Part shown: in pieces, positions 27,083 to 35,474 of the stretch
Layout of the letters: each line of letters begins with the position of its first letter
Numbering within the stretch: position 1 is the first letter of the stretch
Source of the DNA: Roseomonas sp.
Lineage (GTDB): Bacteria > Pseudomonadota > Alphaproteobacteria > Acetobacterales > Acetobacteraceae
DNA: 64,000 bases
Assembly (NCBI GenBank): GCA_020249265.1
Contig: JADCGA010000017.1
Coordinates: 61,457-125,456, forward strand
Direction: 5' to 3'
The notes under the pieces: model-generated
The model's database searches: none
What the model was told of the DNA's origin: nothing
What the model saw: the letters and a program-made list of their open reading frames with translations, nothing else
Made by a program: the position numbers and the translations under genes

Positions 27083-27496
27083 TCAGCCGGCGCGGAAGGT
27101 GATGGGCTTCGCCCCTTCCCACAGCACCGCGCGACCCGTCTTGGCCAGGCGGTCCAGCCCTTCGCGGATGGTCAGGAAGTGGTTGCCGGCCAATTGGCCC
27201 GCCTTGCTCGCAAAGCAGGTGGGGCCATAGGCGACCAGAATTTCCGTCTCACTCATCGTGCCCGGATGCACAATGATCTGTCCGGGTGCGGGGTAGCTGG
27301 TGGCGTTTTCCCAGGGGATGGAGAGTTCGCGCTCACCCATCGGGATCCAGCAGGCTTCGCCGGACCAGCGCACATGAATGATGCGGTCCTGATAGGGCAG
27401 CAGGGCGCGGAAACGCGCGCAGGTCTTGGGTGCGGCGGCGTCTTCAAAAAACGCCTCAAAAATTTCGCCACCAATATCAATGATGATGTCAGCCAT
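27083..27496 (-). CDS. DUF3830 family protein (cyclophilin-like fold)
   Basis: A 137-residue protein of the DUF3830 family, which has a cyclophilin-like barrel. Landmarks are FEAFFEDAAAPKTCARFRALLPY, IIHVRWSGEACWIPMGE, and APGQIIVHPGTMSETEILVAYGPTCF. Members often lie near amidohydrolases or transport genes for small organic acids, but no reaction is established. It is expressed towards the hsp20 gene on the minus strand and stands apart from its neighbours. Confidence 0.82.
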   Translation of the reverse strand: MADIIIDIGGEIFEAFFEDAAAPKTCARFRALLPYQDRIIHVRWSGEACWIPMGERELSIPWENATSYPAPGQIIVHPGTMSETEILVAYGPTCFASKAGQLAGNHFLTIREGLDRLAKTGRAVLWEGAKPITFRAG

Positions 27497-27543
27497 TTGC
27501 GCCAGCCCCTGCTATGAACCGGCACAGCGCCGGCGCGCGGGGG

Positions 27544-29370
27544 TTACGCGACCCGGCCGCGCTTGCCAAGCCGGGGGGCGCCAGCGTCGCGCTTGCGCCC
27601 TTCCGTGCCGGGACCGGGCTTTGGCTTTTTGTCGAAGCGCTTGGGCGGCTTGCCCGCGACGTGCTTGCCCTTCTTGTCGGGCTTGCCTGGCTTGGCGGGG
27701 CGCGGGGCGGGCGCCTGTTCTGCCCTGGGGGGCGCTTCCCGCGCACCCTGGCGGAAGGGCTGCATGGGCTGGATGCGGATATCCTCATCTTCGCCATCAC
27801 CCGCCTGCCGTGCAGCGGCGGCGAAGCGCTCCGCAGCATAGGGCGCGATTTCCACCATGGTTTCCTGGCCCAGGATGCGGATACGACCAATCTCCTGGCG
27901 CGTCAGATGCCCCCGACGGCACAAAAACGGCAGCAGCCAGCGCGGGTCGGCATTGCCATTGCGCCCGATATTGAGCCGGAACCAAACGCCTTCCCCCCCG
28001 CGCGGCGCGGCTTCCGGCGCTTCGCGGCGCGCCTCTCGCCGTTCCGGGCGCTGTTCGGCGATTTCCTCGGGCGCGGGCAAGGGTGCGCGGAGCATTTTCA
28101 CCAGCGCCGCGGCCAAGGCCTCTGGCGCAATCGGCTGATCCGCCAGCAGTCGGCGCGCAAGCGCCAGATCATCTTCCGATGCTTCTTCGGTCAAAACGCC
28201 GCGCGCCTGTTCCGCCAGGCGTTCCGCGTCGCGCGCGAGCACGGCATCGGCTGATGGCGCTGGCCCCCAGGTGGCGGTGACCTTGGCGGCGCCGATCAGC
28301 CTTTCGGCAAGGCGGCGGCGCGGATGCGGTACCAATAACACACTGGTCCCCTTGCGCCCCGCGCGGCCCGTGCGGCCGGAGCGGTGCAGCAGGGTTTCCG
28401 AATCCCTCGGCAATTCGGCATGAATCACCAAATCCAGTTCCGGCAAATCAATGCCGCGCGCCGCGACATCGGTTGCGACACAAACGCGCGAACGGCCATC
28501 GCGCAGCGCTTGCAGAGCGCGCAATCTTTCGGCCTGAGTAAGTTCGCCGGAAAGCGCCACGGTGGGAAAGCCGCGTTCGGCCAGATTGCCATGCAGGCGC
28601 GCAACGGCAGCGCGCGTGGCGCAGAACACCATCGCCAAGGGCGGGTCTTCCAGGCGCAACAGGTTCACGACCGCGCGTTCAATTTCATGCGGCGCGACTG
28701 CCATGGCGCGATAAGTGATATCGCCATGCGCTTCGCCACCGCCGCCCACTTCGAGGCGCAGCGCATCGCGCTGATAGCTCTTTGCCAGCGCCGCAATGGC
28801 GCGCGGCACGGTGGCGGAGAACATCAGCGTCCGGCGTTCGGGCGGCAGGCGATCCAGGATCGCTTCCAATTCCTCGCGAAAGCCGAGGTCCAGCATCTCA
28901 TCGGCTTCATCCAGCACCACAACGCGCAGCGCATCGGGCTTCAGATTGCCGCGTTCCAAATGATCACAAAGCCGGCCAGGCGTGCCGACGATGATATGCG
29001 CGCCGGCGAGCAATTGACGCTTTTCCGCAATGGGGTCCATGCCGCCAACGCCGGACGCAATACGGCCGCCGGCGGGGGCGTAAAGCCAGGTGAGCTCTGC
29101 CTTCACCTGCAAGGCCAATTCGCGCGTGGGCGCGACCACAATGGCCAGCGGCGCGCTTGGCGGCGGCAGGCGTTCCGCGCCGCCCAGCAATTCGGGTGCG
29201 ATGGAAAGACCAAACGCAACCGTCTTGCCCGAGCCCGTCTGGGCCGAGACCAGCAAATCCCGCCCGGCAGCGCCTTCTGCCAGGACAGCGCTTTGCACGG
29301 GGGTGGGGGCTCCGTAGCCACGGGAAGCCAGCGCTGATTGCAGCGCGGCAGGAATACCAACAAACGACAT
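27544..29370 (-). CDS. DEAD-box RNA helicase with DbpA-type RNA-binding domain and basic tail
   Basis: A 608-residue ATP-dependent RNA helicase. The N-terminal domain has the Q-motif region TPVQSAVL, motif I AQTGSGKT (43-50), PTREL, DEAD in VLDEADEML and SAT; the second RecA domain has VCVATDVAARGIDLPELDLVIHAELP and HRSGRTGRAG. Around residue 470-540 a DbpA/CsdA-type RNA-binding domain follows (VWFRLNIGRNGNADPRWLLPFLCRRGHLTRQEIG). The last 60 residues are lysine-, arginine- and proline-rich and likely disordered. It probably acts in ribosome assembly or cold adaptation. Confidence 0.93.
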   Translation of the reverse strand: MSFVGIPAALQSALASRGYGAPTPVQSAVLAEGAAGRDLLVSAQTGSGKTVAFGLSIAPELLGGAERLPPPSAPLAIVVAPTRELALQVKAELTWLYAPAGGRIASGVGGMDPIAEKRQLLAGAHIIVGTPGRLCDHLERGNLKPDALRVVVLDEADEMLDLGFREELEAILDRLPPERRTLMFSATVPRAIAALAKSYQRDALRLEVGGGGEAHGDITYRAMAVAPHEIERAVVNLLRLEDPPLAMVFCATRAAVARLHGNLAERGFPTVALSGELTQAERLRALQALRDGRSRVCVATDVAARGIDLPELDLVIHAELPRDSETLLHRSGRTGRAGRKGTSVLLVPHPRRRLAERLIGAAKVTATWGPAPSADAVLARDAERLAEQARGVLTEEASEDDLALARRLLADQPIAPEALAAALVKMLRAPLPAPEEIAEQRPERREARREAPEAAPRGGEGVWFRLNIGRNGNADPRWLLPFLCRRGHLTRQEIGRIRILGQETMVEIAPYAAERFAAAARQAGDGEDEDIRIQPMQPFRQGAREAPPRAEQAPAPRPAKPGKPDKKGKHVAGKPPKRFDKKPKPGPGTEGRKRDAGAPRLGKRGRVA

Positions 29371-29506
29371 GGGGAGACAGGATCCAGAAAAACCGAGGCT
29401 TTCCTTGCGCCCCCGCGCCGTGCCGCGTCAAGCACCACGTCGCTTTGGGCATTGATCCCAGCGCATGGCTGGGTAACGCTGCGCCGCATTGAAAAGGAGA
29501 AACACC

Positions 29507-30118
29507 GTGCAAGAAACCATCCTATTCCCCGGCAAGGTCGAATGGTCCGGCGAAAATCCCGGCATTTCCTTGAAGGAGGACCCGAACGGCCCCTTCACCA
29601 CTTTGGCCAGTTTTTTCCGCGTGGTGCTCTCACCCCATGGTGCCGGTCATGCGCTGGTGCTGATGCAATCCCCGCATGAGGCGAACCCAGCCGAGGGGGC
29701 CACGAATTGGTGCCTGACGGATAATGAACCCCTCGCGCGCTGGCTGGTGGCGGAATATGTCGCCAATTTCGGCGCTTTTCGCGGCATCGCGGGGCTTGCT
29801 GGCCTGCGCTATCGCAAAATTGATGAGGTTCAAGCGGCGGGCGATGCGCGCAGCCATTACAGCGAAAGCGTGCGCGCGGGTGATTTGGCCGTGTCATTGG
29901 CTTGGCAAGGCTTGGGCGAGCCCTTCTGTTTCGCGCTGGCGCCGCCGCAATCGGCGACCGGCAAGCATGTCATGCCAAGCCTGTTCATCGGCTGCGAAAG
30001 CGCCGCCGTGACGGTGAATGGCATCCGCCGCCCAGGCGCGCCCATTCCGCGCGAAGTGGCGGGCCATAAGATCAGCACCGCCATGCTCGCCTTCAGCGAG
30101 ACCTGGCTGCGGGTGTAA
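29507..30118 (+). CDS. Conserved protein of unknown function (203 aa)
   Basis: A soluble 203-residue protein that I do not recognise as a characterised family. It begins QETILFPGKVEWSGENPGISLKEDPNGPF and contains CLTDNEPLARWLVAEYV, a SLAWQGLGEPF strand-turn and a C-terminal RREVAGHKISTAMLAFSETW-like stretch. There is no signal peptide or membrane segment. The start is a GTG at 29507 with AAGGAG directly upstream; the ATG at 29489 would bury that site. It is convergent with the HMG-CoA-lyase-like gene. Codon use matches the neighbourhood, so it is a resident gene. Confidence 0.72.
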   Translation: MQETILFPGKVEWSGENPGISLKEDPNGPFTTLASFFRVVLSPHGAGHALVLMQSPHEANPAEGATNWCLTDNEPLARWLVAEYVANFGAFRGIAGLAGLRYRKIDEVQAAGDARSHYSESVRAGDLAVSLAWQGLGEPFCFALAPPQSATGKHVMPSLFIGCESAAVTVNGIRRPGAPIPREVAGHKISTAMLAFSETWLRV

Positions 30119-30124
30119 CCGCAG

Positions 30125-31081
30125 CTAAGCCGCGCGGTATTGCCGGAGCGATCCGGCATGCATGATCCGCCCCGCGAGTGGGCGGCCAATGATGCGTTCC
30201 GCAAGCCGCGCGGCTTCAATCAGCCGGTCAAGATCAATGCCGGTTTCAATGCCCATCTCGTGACAGAGAAACACCATGTCTTCGGTGCAGATATTCCCGG
30301 CACCCCGCGCGTCGCCATGGCCGGCGAAGGGGCAGCCGCCAAGGCCGGCCACTGAACTGTCAAACAGCGAAACGCCCATCTCAAGCGCGGCGAGCACATT
30401 CGCCGTGCCAAGCCCGCGCGTGTCATGCAAATGCAGCCCCACTTCCACATCGGGCAGTTTTTCGCGCAGCATCCCAACCAGGCGGCGCACCGCCTGCGGA
30501 TTGGCCCAGCCCATGGTATCGGCGAAATAGAGTTTCCGCAGATTGATGCCGCGCTCCGCACAAACACGATGCGCCCAAAGCAATTCCTGCACGGGCTTTT
30601 CTGGCGGGATCTCGCCTTCGTAATTGCAGCCAAAGGCGGTCATCACCAAGGCGCGTTCCACCGCGACACCGGCTTCGGCGTAAAGATCAAGCCAGCGCAG
30701 CACGCGTTCACGCATTTCTGCCGCTGTGCAATTGTTGTTGCGCTTGGCGAAGGCATCGGATGTGTAAAGGCTGATCTTGCCGACCAGATCAACGCCCTTG
30801 GCAGCGCGGGCACGATTAAAGCCCTGTTCATTCAGCCAAAGCGCCTCATAGCGCACGCCGGGGCGTTTCTTGATGGCGGCGAAGAATTCGGCTGAATCCA
30901 CCATTTGCGGGACGGCTTTGGGCGAGACGAAGGATGCCACCTGAATGGCGGTCAGGCCGGTCTCAGCCAATGCCTCCACCAGCGCCACGCGATCCGCGAG
31001 CGGGTAGATCACGGGTTCGATCTGGAAGCCCTCTCGCGGGCCTTCTTCATGGAAATGGACATGCTTTGGCAGATCGGACAT
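30125..31081 (-). CDS. Hydroxymethylglutaryl-CoA lyase family protein
   Basis: A 318-residue TIM-barrel lyase of the DRE-TIM group. Motifs are EEGPREGFQIEP (the catalytic R/D region, in the form EGPREG), ASFVSPKAVPQM, GLHLHDTRGLGTANVLAALE with the metal-binding HxH, and the glycine-rich GLGGCPFAGHGDARGAGN that carries the catalytic cysteine. It cleaves 3-hydroxy-3-methylglutaryl-CoA or a similar 3-hydroxyacyl-CoA. Longer readings to 31600 run through a hairpin repeat and are rejected. The divergent TTT receptor and CoA-transferase genes form the common lyase/CaiB/TctC trio. Confidence 0.9.
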   Translation of the reverse strand: MSDLPKHVHFHEEGPREGFQIEPVIYPLADRVALVEALAETGLTAIQVASFVSPKAVPQMVDSAEFFAAIKKRPGVRYEALWLNEQGFNRARAAKGVDLVGKISLYTSDAFAKRNNNCTAAEMRERVLRWLDLYAEAGVAVERALVMTAFGCNYEGEIPPEKPVQELLWAHRVCAERGINLRKLYFADTMGWANPQAVRRLVGMLREKLPDVEVGLHLHDTRGLGTANVLAALEMGVSLFDSSVAGLGGCPFAGHGDARGAGNICTEDMVFLCHEMGIETGIDLDRLIEAARLAERIIGRPLAGRIMHAGSLRQYRAA

Positions 31082-31107
31082 GGCGCGGTTTCCTTGGTGC
31101 GTTGCCG

Positions 31108-31195
31108 GTTCACCTTCGTTCACCGGAAACGCACCATAACTCTGTTTGGTCGCATTTTCCGAGTCGCCAAGTGAAGCCACTTGGCTTGAAAATGC
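31108..31195 (-). repeat. Dispersed hairpin element, copy 2 (first copy at 25119-25207)
   Basis: In the minus orientation the element has outer arms GCATTTTC/GAAAATGC at 31188-31195 and 31152-31159 and a perfect inner stem of 8 bp, GCCAAGTG at 31166-31173 with CACTTGGC at 31178-31185 and a 4-base loop. The same tail (GCGACCAAACA and then TCCGGTGAACGAAGGTGAAC) follows. It lies in the divergent region between the lyase gene and the TTT receptor gene. Confidence 0.8.
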
Positions 31196-31291
31196 GCCGC
31201 GCCAGCGTTGACAGCGCCGGCCTTCGCGATGACGCTTGCGCGTGACTATGACGCTGCCGGCGATGCCGCGCCAGAGCCAAAGGGAAACGCC

Positions 31292-32275
31292 ATGAAACAC
31301 ACCATCATGCCGCGCCGCGCGGCGCTTTTGGGGGCTTTGGGCCTGGCTGGCGCGCAAGGCGCCGCCGCGCAGCAAGCCGGGCGCTGGCCAGATCGACCCA
31401 TCCGCTTCATCGTCGCCTTCCCCGCCGGCAGCGGCACGGATGTCACCACGCGCAATTTTACCGATGCGCTGAGTGCTGAGCTTGGGCAGCCTGTAGTGGT
31501 GGATAATCGCGGCGGTGCGAATGGTTTTATTGCATCTGAAGCGGTCGCGCGGGCGCGGCCTGATGGTTATACCTTCCTGGCCACCGCCAATACCACGCAT
31601 GGATCAAACCCGGCGCTTTTTCATCGCCTGCCTTATGATCCGGTGGCGGATTTCGCACCGGTGGCGCTGATTGGCGTGGGTGTGCTTCTGGTAGTGGTGA
31701 ATAATGATTTGCCGGTGCGTTCCATGCGCGAACTTGCGGACTACGCGCGCGCCAATCCGGGCAAGCTTAATTTTGCCTCCGGCAGTGCCTCATCCCGCGT
31801 GGCGGGGGAGATGTTCAAATCCATGGCCGGGGTAGATATGGTGAATGTTACCTATCGTTCGAATCCGCTTGGCATCACGGATGTGATCGGCGGTGTGGCG
31901 CAGGTGATGTTTGTGGATGCCACGACTTCCATGCCGCAAGCACGCGAAGGCCGCGTGCGCGCGATTGGTGTGACCAGCCGCCAACGTGTGGCCATGATGC
32001 CGGATGTGGCAACCGTCGAAGAACAGGGTTTCCCCGGTTATGAAATGCTGTCCTGGAACGCGATCTATGCGCCGGCGGGCACACCGCCTGAGATCGTCGC
32101 GCGCATCAATGGCCTGGTGAATGACATCATGGCCCGCCCCGCAGTGCGTGAACGCCTGACCGCAAGCGGTATGGTTTTGCGCCCTGGCTCGCCCGATGAT
32201 CTGGCGCGTTTCCAGGTAGCCGAGATCGAGAAATGGAAGCGCCTGGTGCGCGAATCAGGGATTGAGTTGCAATGA
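31292..32275 (+). CDS. Tripartite tricarboxylate transporter substrate-binding protein (TctC/Bug family)
   Basis: A 327-residue periplasmic binding protein. The signal peptide runs to GAAAQQ, and the mature part shows WPDRPIRFIVAFPAGSGTDV, VVDNRGGANGFIASE, PDGYTFLATANTTHGSNP and GFPGYEMLSWNAIYAPAGTPPEIVARIN, the standard pattern of Bug receptors for carboxylates. No TctA/TctB membrane genes are adjacent, as is usual for orphan receptors of this large family. The ATG at 31292 was chosen because the signal peptide starts there. It is translationally coupled (ATGA) to the CoA-transferase gene. Confidence 0.92.
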   Translation: MKHTIMPRRAALLGALGLAGAQGAAAQQAGRWPDRPIRFIVAFPAGSGTDVTTRNFTDALSAELGQPVVVDNRGGANGFIASEAVARARPDGYTFLATANTTHGSNPALFHRLPYDPVADFAPVALIGVGVLLVVVNNDLPVRSMRELADYARANPGKLNFASGSASSRVAGEMFKSMAGVDMVNVTYRSNPLGITDVIGGVAQVMFVDATTSMPQAREGRVRAIGVTSRQRVAMMPDVATVEEQGFPGYEMLSWNAIYAPAGTPPEIVARINGLVNDIMARPAVRERLTASGMVLRPGSPDDLARFQVAEIEKWKRLVRESGIELQ

Positions 32276-33399
32276 CGGGCGTATTGGATGGCGTGCGCGT
32301 GGTTGAACTTGGCCAGGTGCTGGCCGGACCCTTCGCGGGCGCGATTTTCGCTGATCTTGGCGCGGATGTGATCAAGGTCGAAAAGCCCGATGGCGGCGAT
32401 GATGCGCGCCGCATGGGCCCGGATTTCCGCCATGGTGATGCGCTGAATTTCCATGAATTCAATCGCGGCAAGAAATCCGTGACGCTCGATCTGAAATCAC
32501 CCGAAGGTGTCGAAGCGCTGCATGGCTTGCTGGCTGAAGCAGACATCATGCTGCATAATCTCCGCCCTGGCGCGGCAGAAGCGCTTGGCATTGGCGCGCA
32601 AGCTGTCACGGCGCGGCATCCGCATTTGATTTATTGCGAAATGTCGGCTTTCGGCCATATCGGGCCGGAGAAGCTGCGGCCTGGCTATGAACCGCTTTTG
32701 CAGGCTTTTGGCGGGCTTTCTTCCATCACCGGTGAGCCAGATGGCCCACCGGTGCGCATGGGCGCTTCGGTCGTAGATCAGGGCACCGGGCTTTGGACGG
32801 TGCTGGGTGCGCTGGCCATGCTGGAACGGCGCCATCGCACAGGGCAGGGCGGTGTCGTGAATACATCGCTGTTTGAAACCGCGCTGCTATGGGCGGGGCA
32901 GAAAATCAGCGCCTATGTGAATATGGGCAAGCTGCCGGAACGCCATGCCTCTGGCCATCCAAACCTGACACCTTATGAAGCCTTTGATGCGGCGGATGGG
33001 CCGGTTCTGGTGTGCTGCGGGAATGACCGACTTTTTGCGAAATTCGCAGCCGAACTTGGCCATGCGGAATGGGCCAGCGATGAGCGGTTTTCTACCAATC
33101 GCGCGCGGCTCAAACATAAAGCGCTTTTGCTGCCGATGATCGCGGCGCTGATGCGCATCACGCCGCGCGCGGAATGGCTGGAACGCCTGGCGCGCATTGG
33201 TGTGCCCTGCGCGCCGGTGAACAATATCCCGGAAGTGCTGGCTGAACCACAAACCCAGGCGCTTGGCATGGTGCAGCCCGTGCCGGGCGAGGATTTTTCG
33301 CTGATGGCAATGCCGCTTTCCTTCAATGGCGAAAGGCCGCGCATGGCAGGCCCTGCGCCACGGCTCGGCGCACATAATGCGATAATTCTGAAGCGCTGA
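32272..33399 (+). CDS. CaiB/BaiF family III CoA-transferase
   Basis: A 375-residue CoA-transferase. It shows LDGVRVVELGQVLAGPFAGAIFADLGADVIKVEKP, the family N-terminus, then FNRGKKSVTLDLKSPEG, and LIYCEMSAFGHIGP, followed by the GYEPLLQAFGGLSSITGEPDGPPVRMGASVVD segment. These enzymes move CoA between carboxylic acids. With the TTT receptor and the lyase across the divergent region it probably takes up and activates a carboxylate that is later cleaved (inference). The gene ends directly against the convergent gene at 33400. Confidence 0.92.
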   Translation: MTGVLDGVRVVELGQVLAGPFAGAIFADLGADVIKVEKPDGGDDARRMGPDFRHGDALNFHEFNRGKKSVTLDLKSPEGVEALHGLLAEADIMLHNLRPGAAEALGIGAQAVTARHPHLIYCEMSAFGHIGPEKLRPGYEPLLQAFGGLSSITGEPDGPPVRMGASVVDQGTGLWTVLGALAMLERRHRTGQGGVVNTSLFETALLWAGQKISAYVNMGKLPERHASGHPNLTPYEAFDAADGPVLVCCGNDRLFAKFAAELGHAEWASDERFSTNRARLKHKALLLPMIAALMRITPRAEWLERLARIGVPCAPVNNIPEVLAEPQTQALGMVQPVPGEDFSLMAMPLSFNGERPRMAGPAPRLGAHNAIILKR

Positions 33400-33639
33400 T
33401 CAGCCGTTCAGCCGCGCGCGTCCCTTGGCGGTGACCCGCACCTGCATATCGGCGGCGCCATCGTGCGCGGGTTCCAGGCGGATCAGCCCCTCGTCCAAAG
33501 CATCTTCCCAGGCGGAAAGCCGCGGGCAATGGCTGCGCCAGGCATCCATGGTCTCAGCATAGCTGCGCGGGCGTTCTTCCAGCCAGCGCAGGAATTGCGT
33601 CATCAGCGTTGTCGGGATGGCGGGGGCGTCGGTCAACAT
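33400..33639 (-). CDS. Small conserved protein of unknown function, winged-helix-like
   Basis: A 79-residue protein. The pattern MTQFLRWLEERPRSYAETMDAWRSHCPRLSAWEDALDEGLIRLE followed by QVRVTAKGRARL suggests a small winged helix: three helices and a beta-wing ending in a T-x-x-G-R motif. I do not recognise a named family. It abuts the CoA-transferase stop tail to tail and precedes the oxidoreductase stop by 31 bp on its own strand. Confidence 0.62.
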   Translation of the reverse strand: MLTDAPAIPTTLMTQFLRWLEERPRSYAETMDAWRSHCPRLSAWEDALDEGLIRLEPAHDGAADMQVRVTAKGRARLNG

Positions 33640-33670
33640 GGCGCAAGGCTAGACCCGTCATTGCCTGGCT

Positions 33671-34633
33671 TCAAGCGGCGAGGATGGCTTCCACAATTTC
33701 CTGCACTTCCAAGGCTTCGCGCAATGTCGACAGGCGATGCGCCTCACCACGCGTCATGGCCGCCACCTGCGCCAATTGGCCCTTCAGCACCATGGGGCGC
33801 ATTTTTTCATTGGGCAGCGCATCCGGCGCCTGCGCCCAGGCGCCATCCGCGCCGAGCCTTTCAGCAAAAGACCAATCACGCAGCCGGATCGCGCCATTCA
33901 GCGTCCAGGTATTGTGATCATCCTTGGTGGTGGTGCCAACAGAACCCTTCAGCGTCACCGGCATACCACCCGCACTCAGCCGCGCTTCAATGGCGGTCTC
34001 AGCGCCATCGCCAGCCGGGTAGGTGACCTGCGCGTCCAATAGCGTGAGAGGCCCCAATTGCCGGCGCGTCAGGAACAGGAAATGCGAGACCACTTCGCGC
34101 GTGAAGCCGCCTTCGGCCCGTTTCGCGAGCCAGCTTGCCGCCGCCTGCTGCCAGCCGCGCGGCCAGGTGGGGAAGGCGACTTCGATGGCAAGGCTTTCCG
34201 CCTGCATCCCCGCGCGCCAGGCGGAAAGCTGCGCGACAGCGGGCGATGACGCCATGGGGAAATTCACCGCCGCTCGCGCGCCGGTCGCTTCCGCCCGCGC
34301 GACAAAGGCGCGCGCTTCGGCAAGCGATGTCGCCAGCGGCTTTTCGATAAAAACACTGCGGCCCGCCGCAATGGCAGCATCGGCCAGTGGAATATGCGCG
34401 GCCGGCGGGGCTGCGATGTAAAGGCAATCGCAGGCGGCAATCACCGCATCCGGTGTTGCCAACATGCGCGGCGCGCCCGTGATGCCGGCCAGGCGCCCGG
34501 CGGCGGCGGCGGGTGCTGGGTCCCAAACCGCAACAGGCATCACGCTTTCCGCCGCATGGTCCAGGGCTGCGCGCAGCAAACGCTCACCCATGATGCCGAG
34601 TCCGATGATTCCAAGCGTGACGGGGGTGGGCAT
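33671..34633 (-). CDS. Gfo/Idh/MocA family NAD(P)-dependent oxidoreductase
   Basis: A 320-residue oxidoreductase. The N-terminal Rossmann segment is LGIIGLGIMGERLL; the EKP motif with its lysine lies in FIEKPLATSLAEARAF, and the C-terminal half is the mixed alpha-beta domain (GGFTREVVSHFLFLTRRQLG). Members oxidise sugars, inositols or related hydroxy compounds. The start at 34633 was set by the onset of the Rossmann strand; the ATG at 34720 would add an unrelated 29-residue extension. It is divergent from the deaminase-like gene at 34719. Confidence 0.85.
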   Translation of the reverse strand: MPTPVTLGIIGLGIMGERLLRAALDHAAESVMPVAVWDPAPAAAAGRLAGITGAPRMLATPDAVIAACDCLYIAAPPAAHIPLADAAIAAGRSVFIEKPLATSLAEARAFVARAEATGARAAVNFPMASSPAVAQLSAWRAGMQAESLAIEVAFPTWPRGWQQAAASWLAKRAEGGFTREVVSHFLFLTRRQLGPLTLLDAQVTYPAGDGAETAIEARLSAGGMPVTLKGSVGTTTKDDHNTWTLNGAIRLRDWSFAERLGADGAWAQAPDALPNEKMRPMVLKGQLAQVAAMTRGEAHRLSTLREALEVQEIVEAILAA

Positions 34634-34718
34634 AGTGCGGTCCTTACAAGGGGCTTGTTCGAAAGCCTGACTGCCACCACCATAGCCGAACCGCAACCTG
34701 AAGGCCGGAAGGGCGCGC

Positions 34719-35465
34719 ATGGTTCAGACAATTCCCGAAGCGGGCTACCGTTTCATTCCAGGTGTCTACCAATACAGCGCGGGCGTGGCTGCCGAACCCG
34801 GCTTCAGGCTAGAACGTGTGCGCTTTGCCGAACCATTGCCGCTGATGGCGGGCTTTGCGCGCATCGCGGCCTGGCTGGACGCACAAGGCCTACCAAAGGT
34901 GGCTTTTGCGGCTTGCGAATTACGCTCCCCCGCGCCGTTCACGGAGGAAGGCTTTGCGGCGTTTAATCAGGTTTATGGCGGGGTGTTGCAGGAATGGGGC
35001 TTGTTTCGGGATGGGCTGAACCCGATTGCCCGCAGCAATGTCTGCCCGGAAATCGCGCCACCGGCCGAGCCTTGCTTTCATGCATTTGTCTACACCGTGC
35101 CGGATGCGGGCGCAGCGCCTTCCTTTGTGGTTGCTGGCAGTGGTGAAGCGGCAGAAGGCAAGGGCGATTACCGCAGCAATACAGTGGCACTTGGCGATAC
35201 CTCAGCCGCCGGCATGCGGGCCAAGGCGCGCTGGGTACTGGGCGAAATGGAACGCCGCATGGGTCTGCTCGGCGCCGATTGGCGCGGCGCAACGGGTGTG
35301 CAGGCCTATACGGTGCATGACATGATGCCGTTTTTCGCGGAGGAGATTGTCCGTCGCGGCGCCGCGCGTCACGGGCTGACCTGGCAATATTGCCGCCCGC
35401 CCGTGGTTGATCTGGAATTCGAGATGGATTGCCGCAGCATCGCGCGAGAGTTTGTGCTCGCCTGA
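34719..35465 (+). CDS. Putative deaminase-like protein (possibly CnbZ-like), function uncertain
   Basis: A 248-residue soluble protein with two similar halves suggestive of a duplicated fold (GFRLERVRFAEPLPL; SFVVAGSGEAAE; HGLTWQYCRPPVVDLEFEMD). It may belong to the group around CnbZ, a 2-amino-5-chloromuconate deaminase, but I recall this only loosely. A diverged copy of its C-terminal 55 residues occurs in the pseudogene at 37382-37552, directly after an amidase fragment, so the ancestral partner of this gene was probably an amidase. It is followed at 35475 by a cysteine hydrolase on the opposite strand. Together these point to degradation of an amino or amide compound (inference). Confidence 0.6.
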   Translation: MVQTIPEAGYRFIPGVYQYSAGVAAEPGFRLERVRFAEPLPLMAGFARIAAWLDAQGLPKVAFAACELRSPAPFTEEGFAAFNQVYGGVLQEWGLFRDGLNPIARSNVCPEIAPPAEPCFHAFVYTVPDAGAAPSFVVAGSGEAAEGKGDYRSNTVALGDTSAAGMRAKARWVLGEMERRMGLLGADWRGATGVQAYTVHDMMPFFAEEIVRRGAARHGLTWQYCRPPVVDLEFEMDCRSIAREFVLA

Positions 35466-35474
35466 TCCTTTCCT

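Noticed and set aside
31082..31600. N-terminal extension of the HMG-CoA-lyase-like gene
   Set aside because: It runs through the dispersed hairpin element and the divergent TTT receptor gene; the peptide SLGDSENATKQ-type stretch is encoded by the repeat, not by a protein domain.
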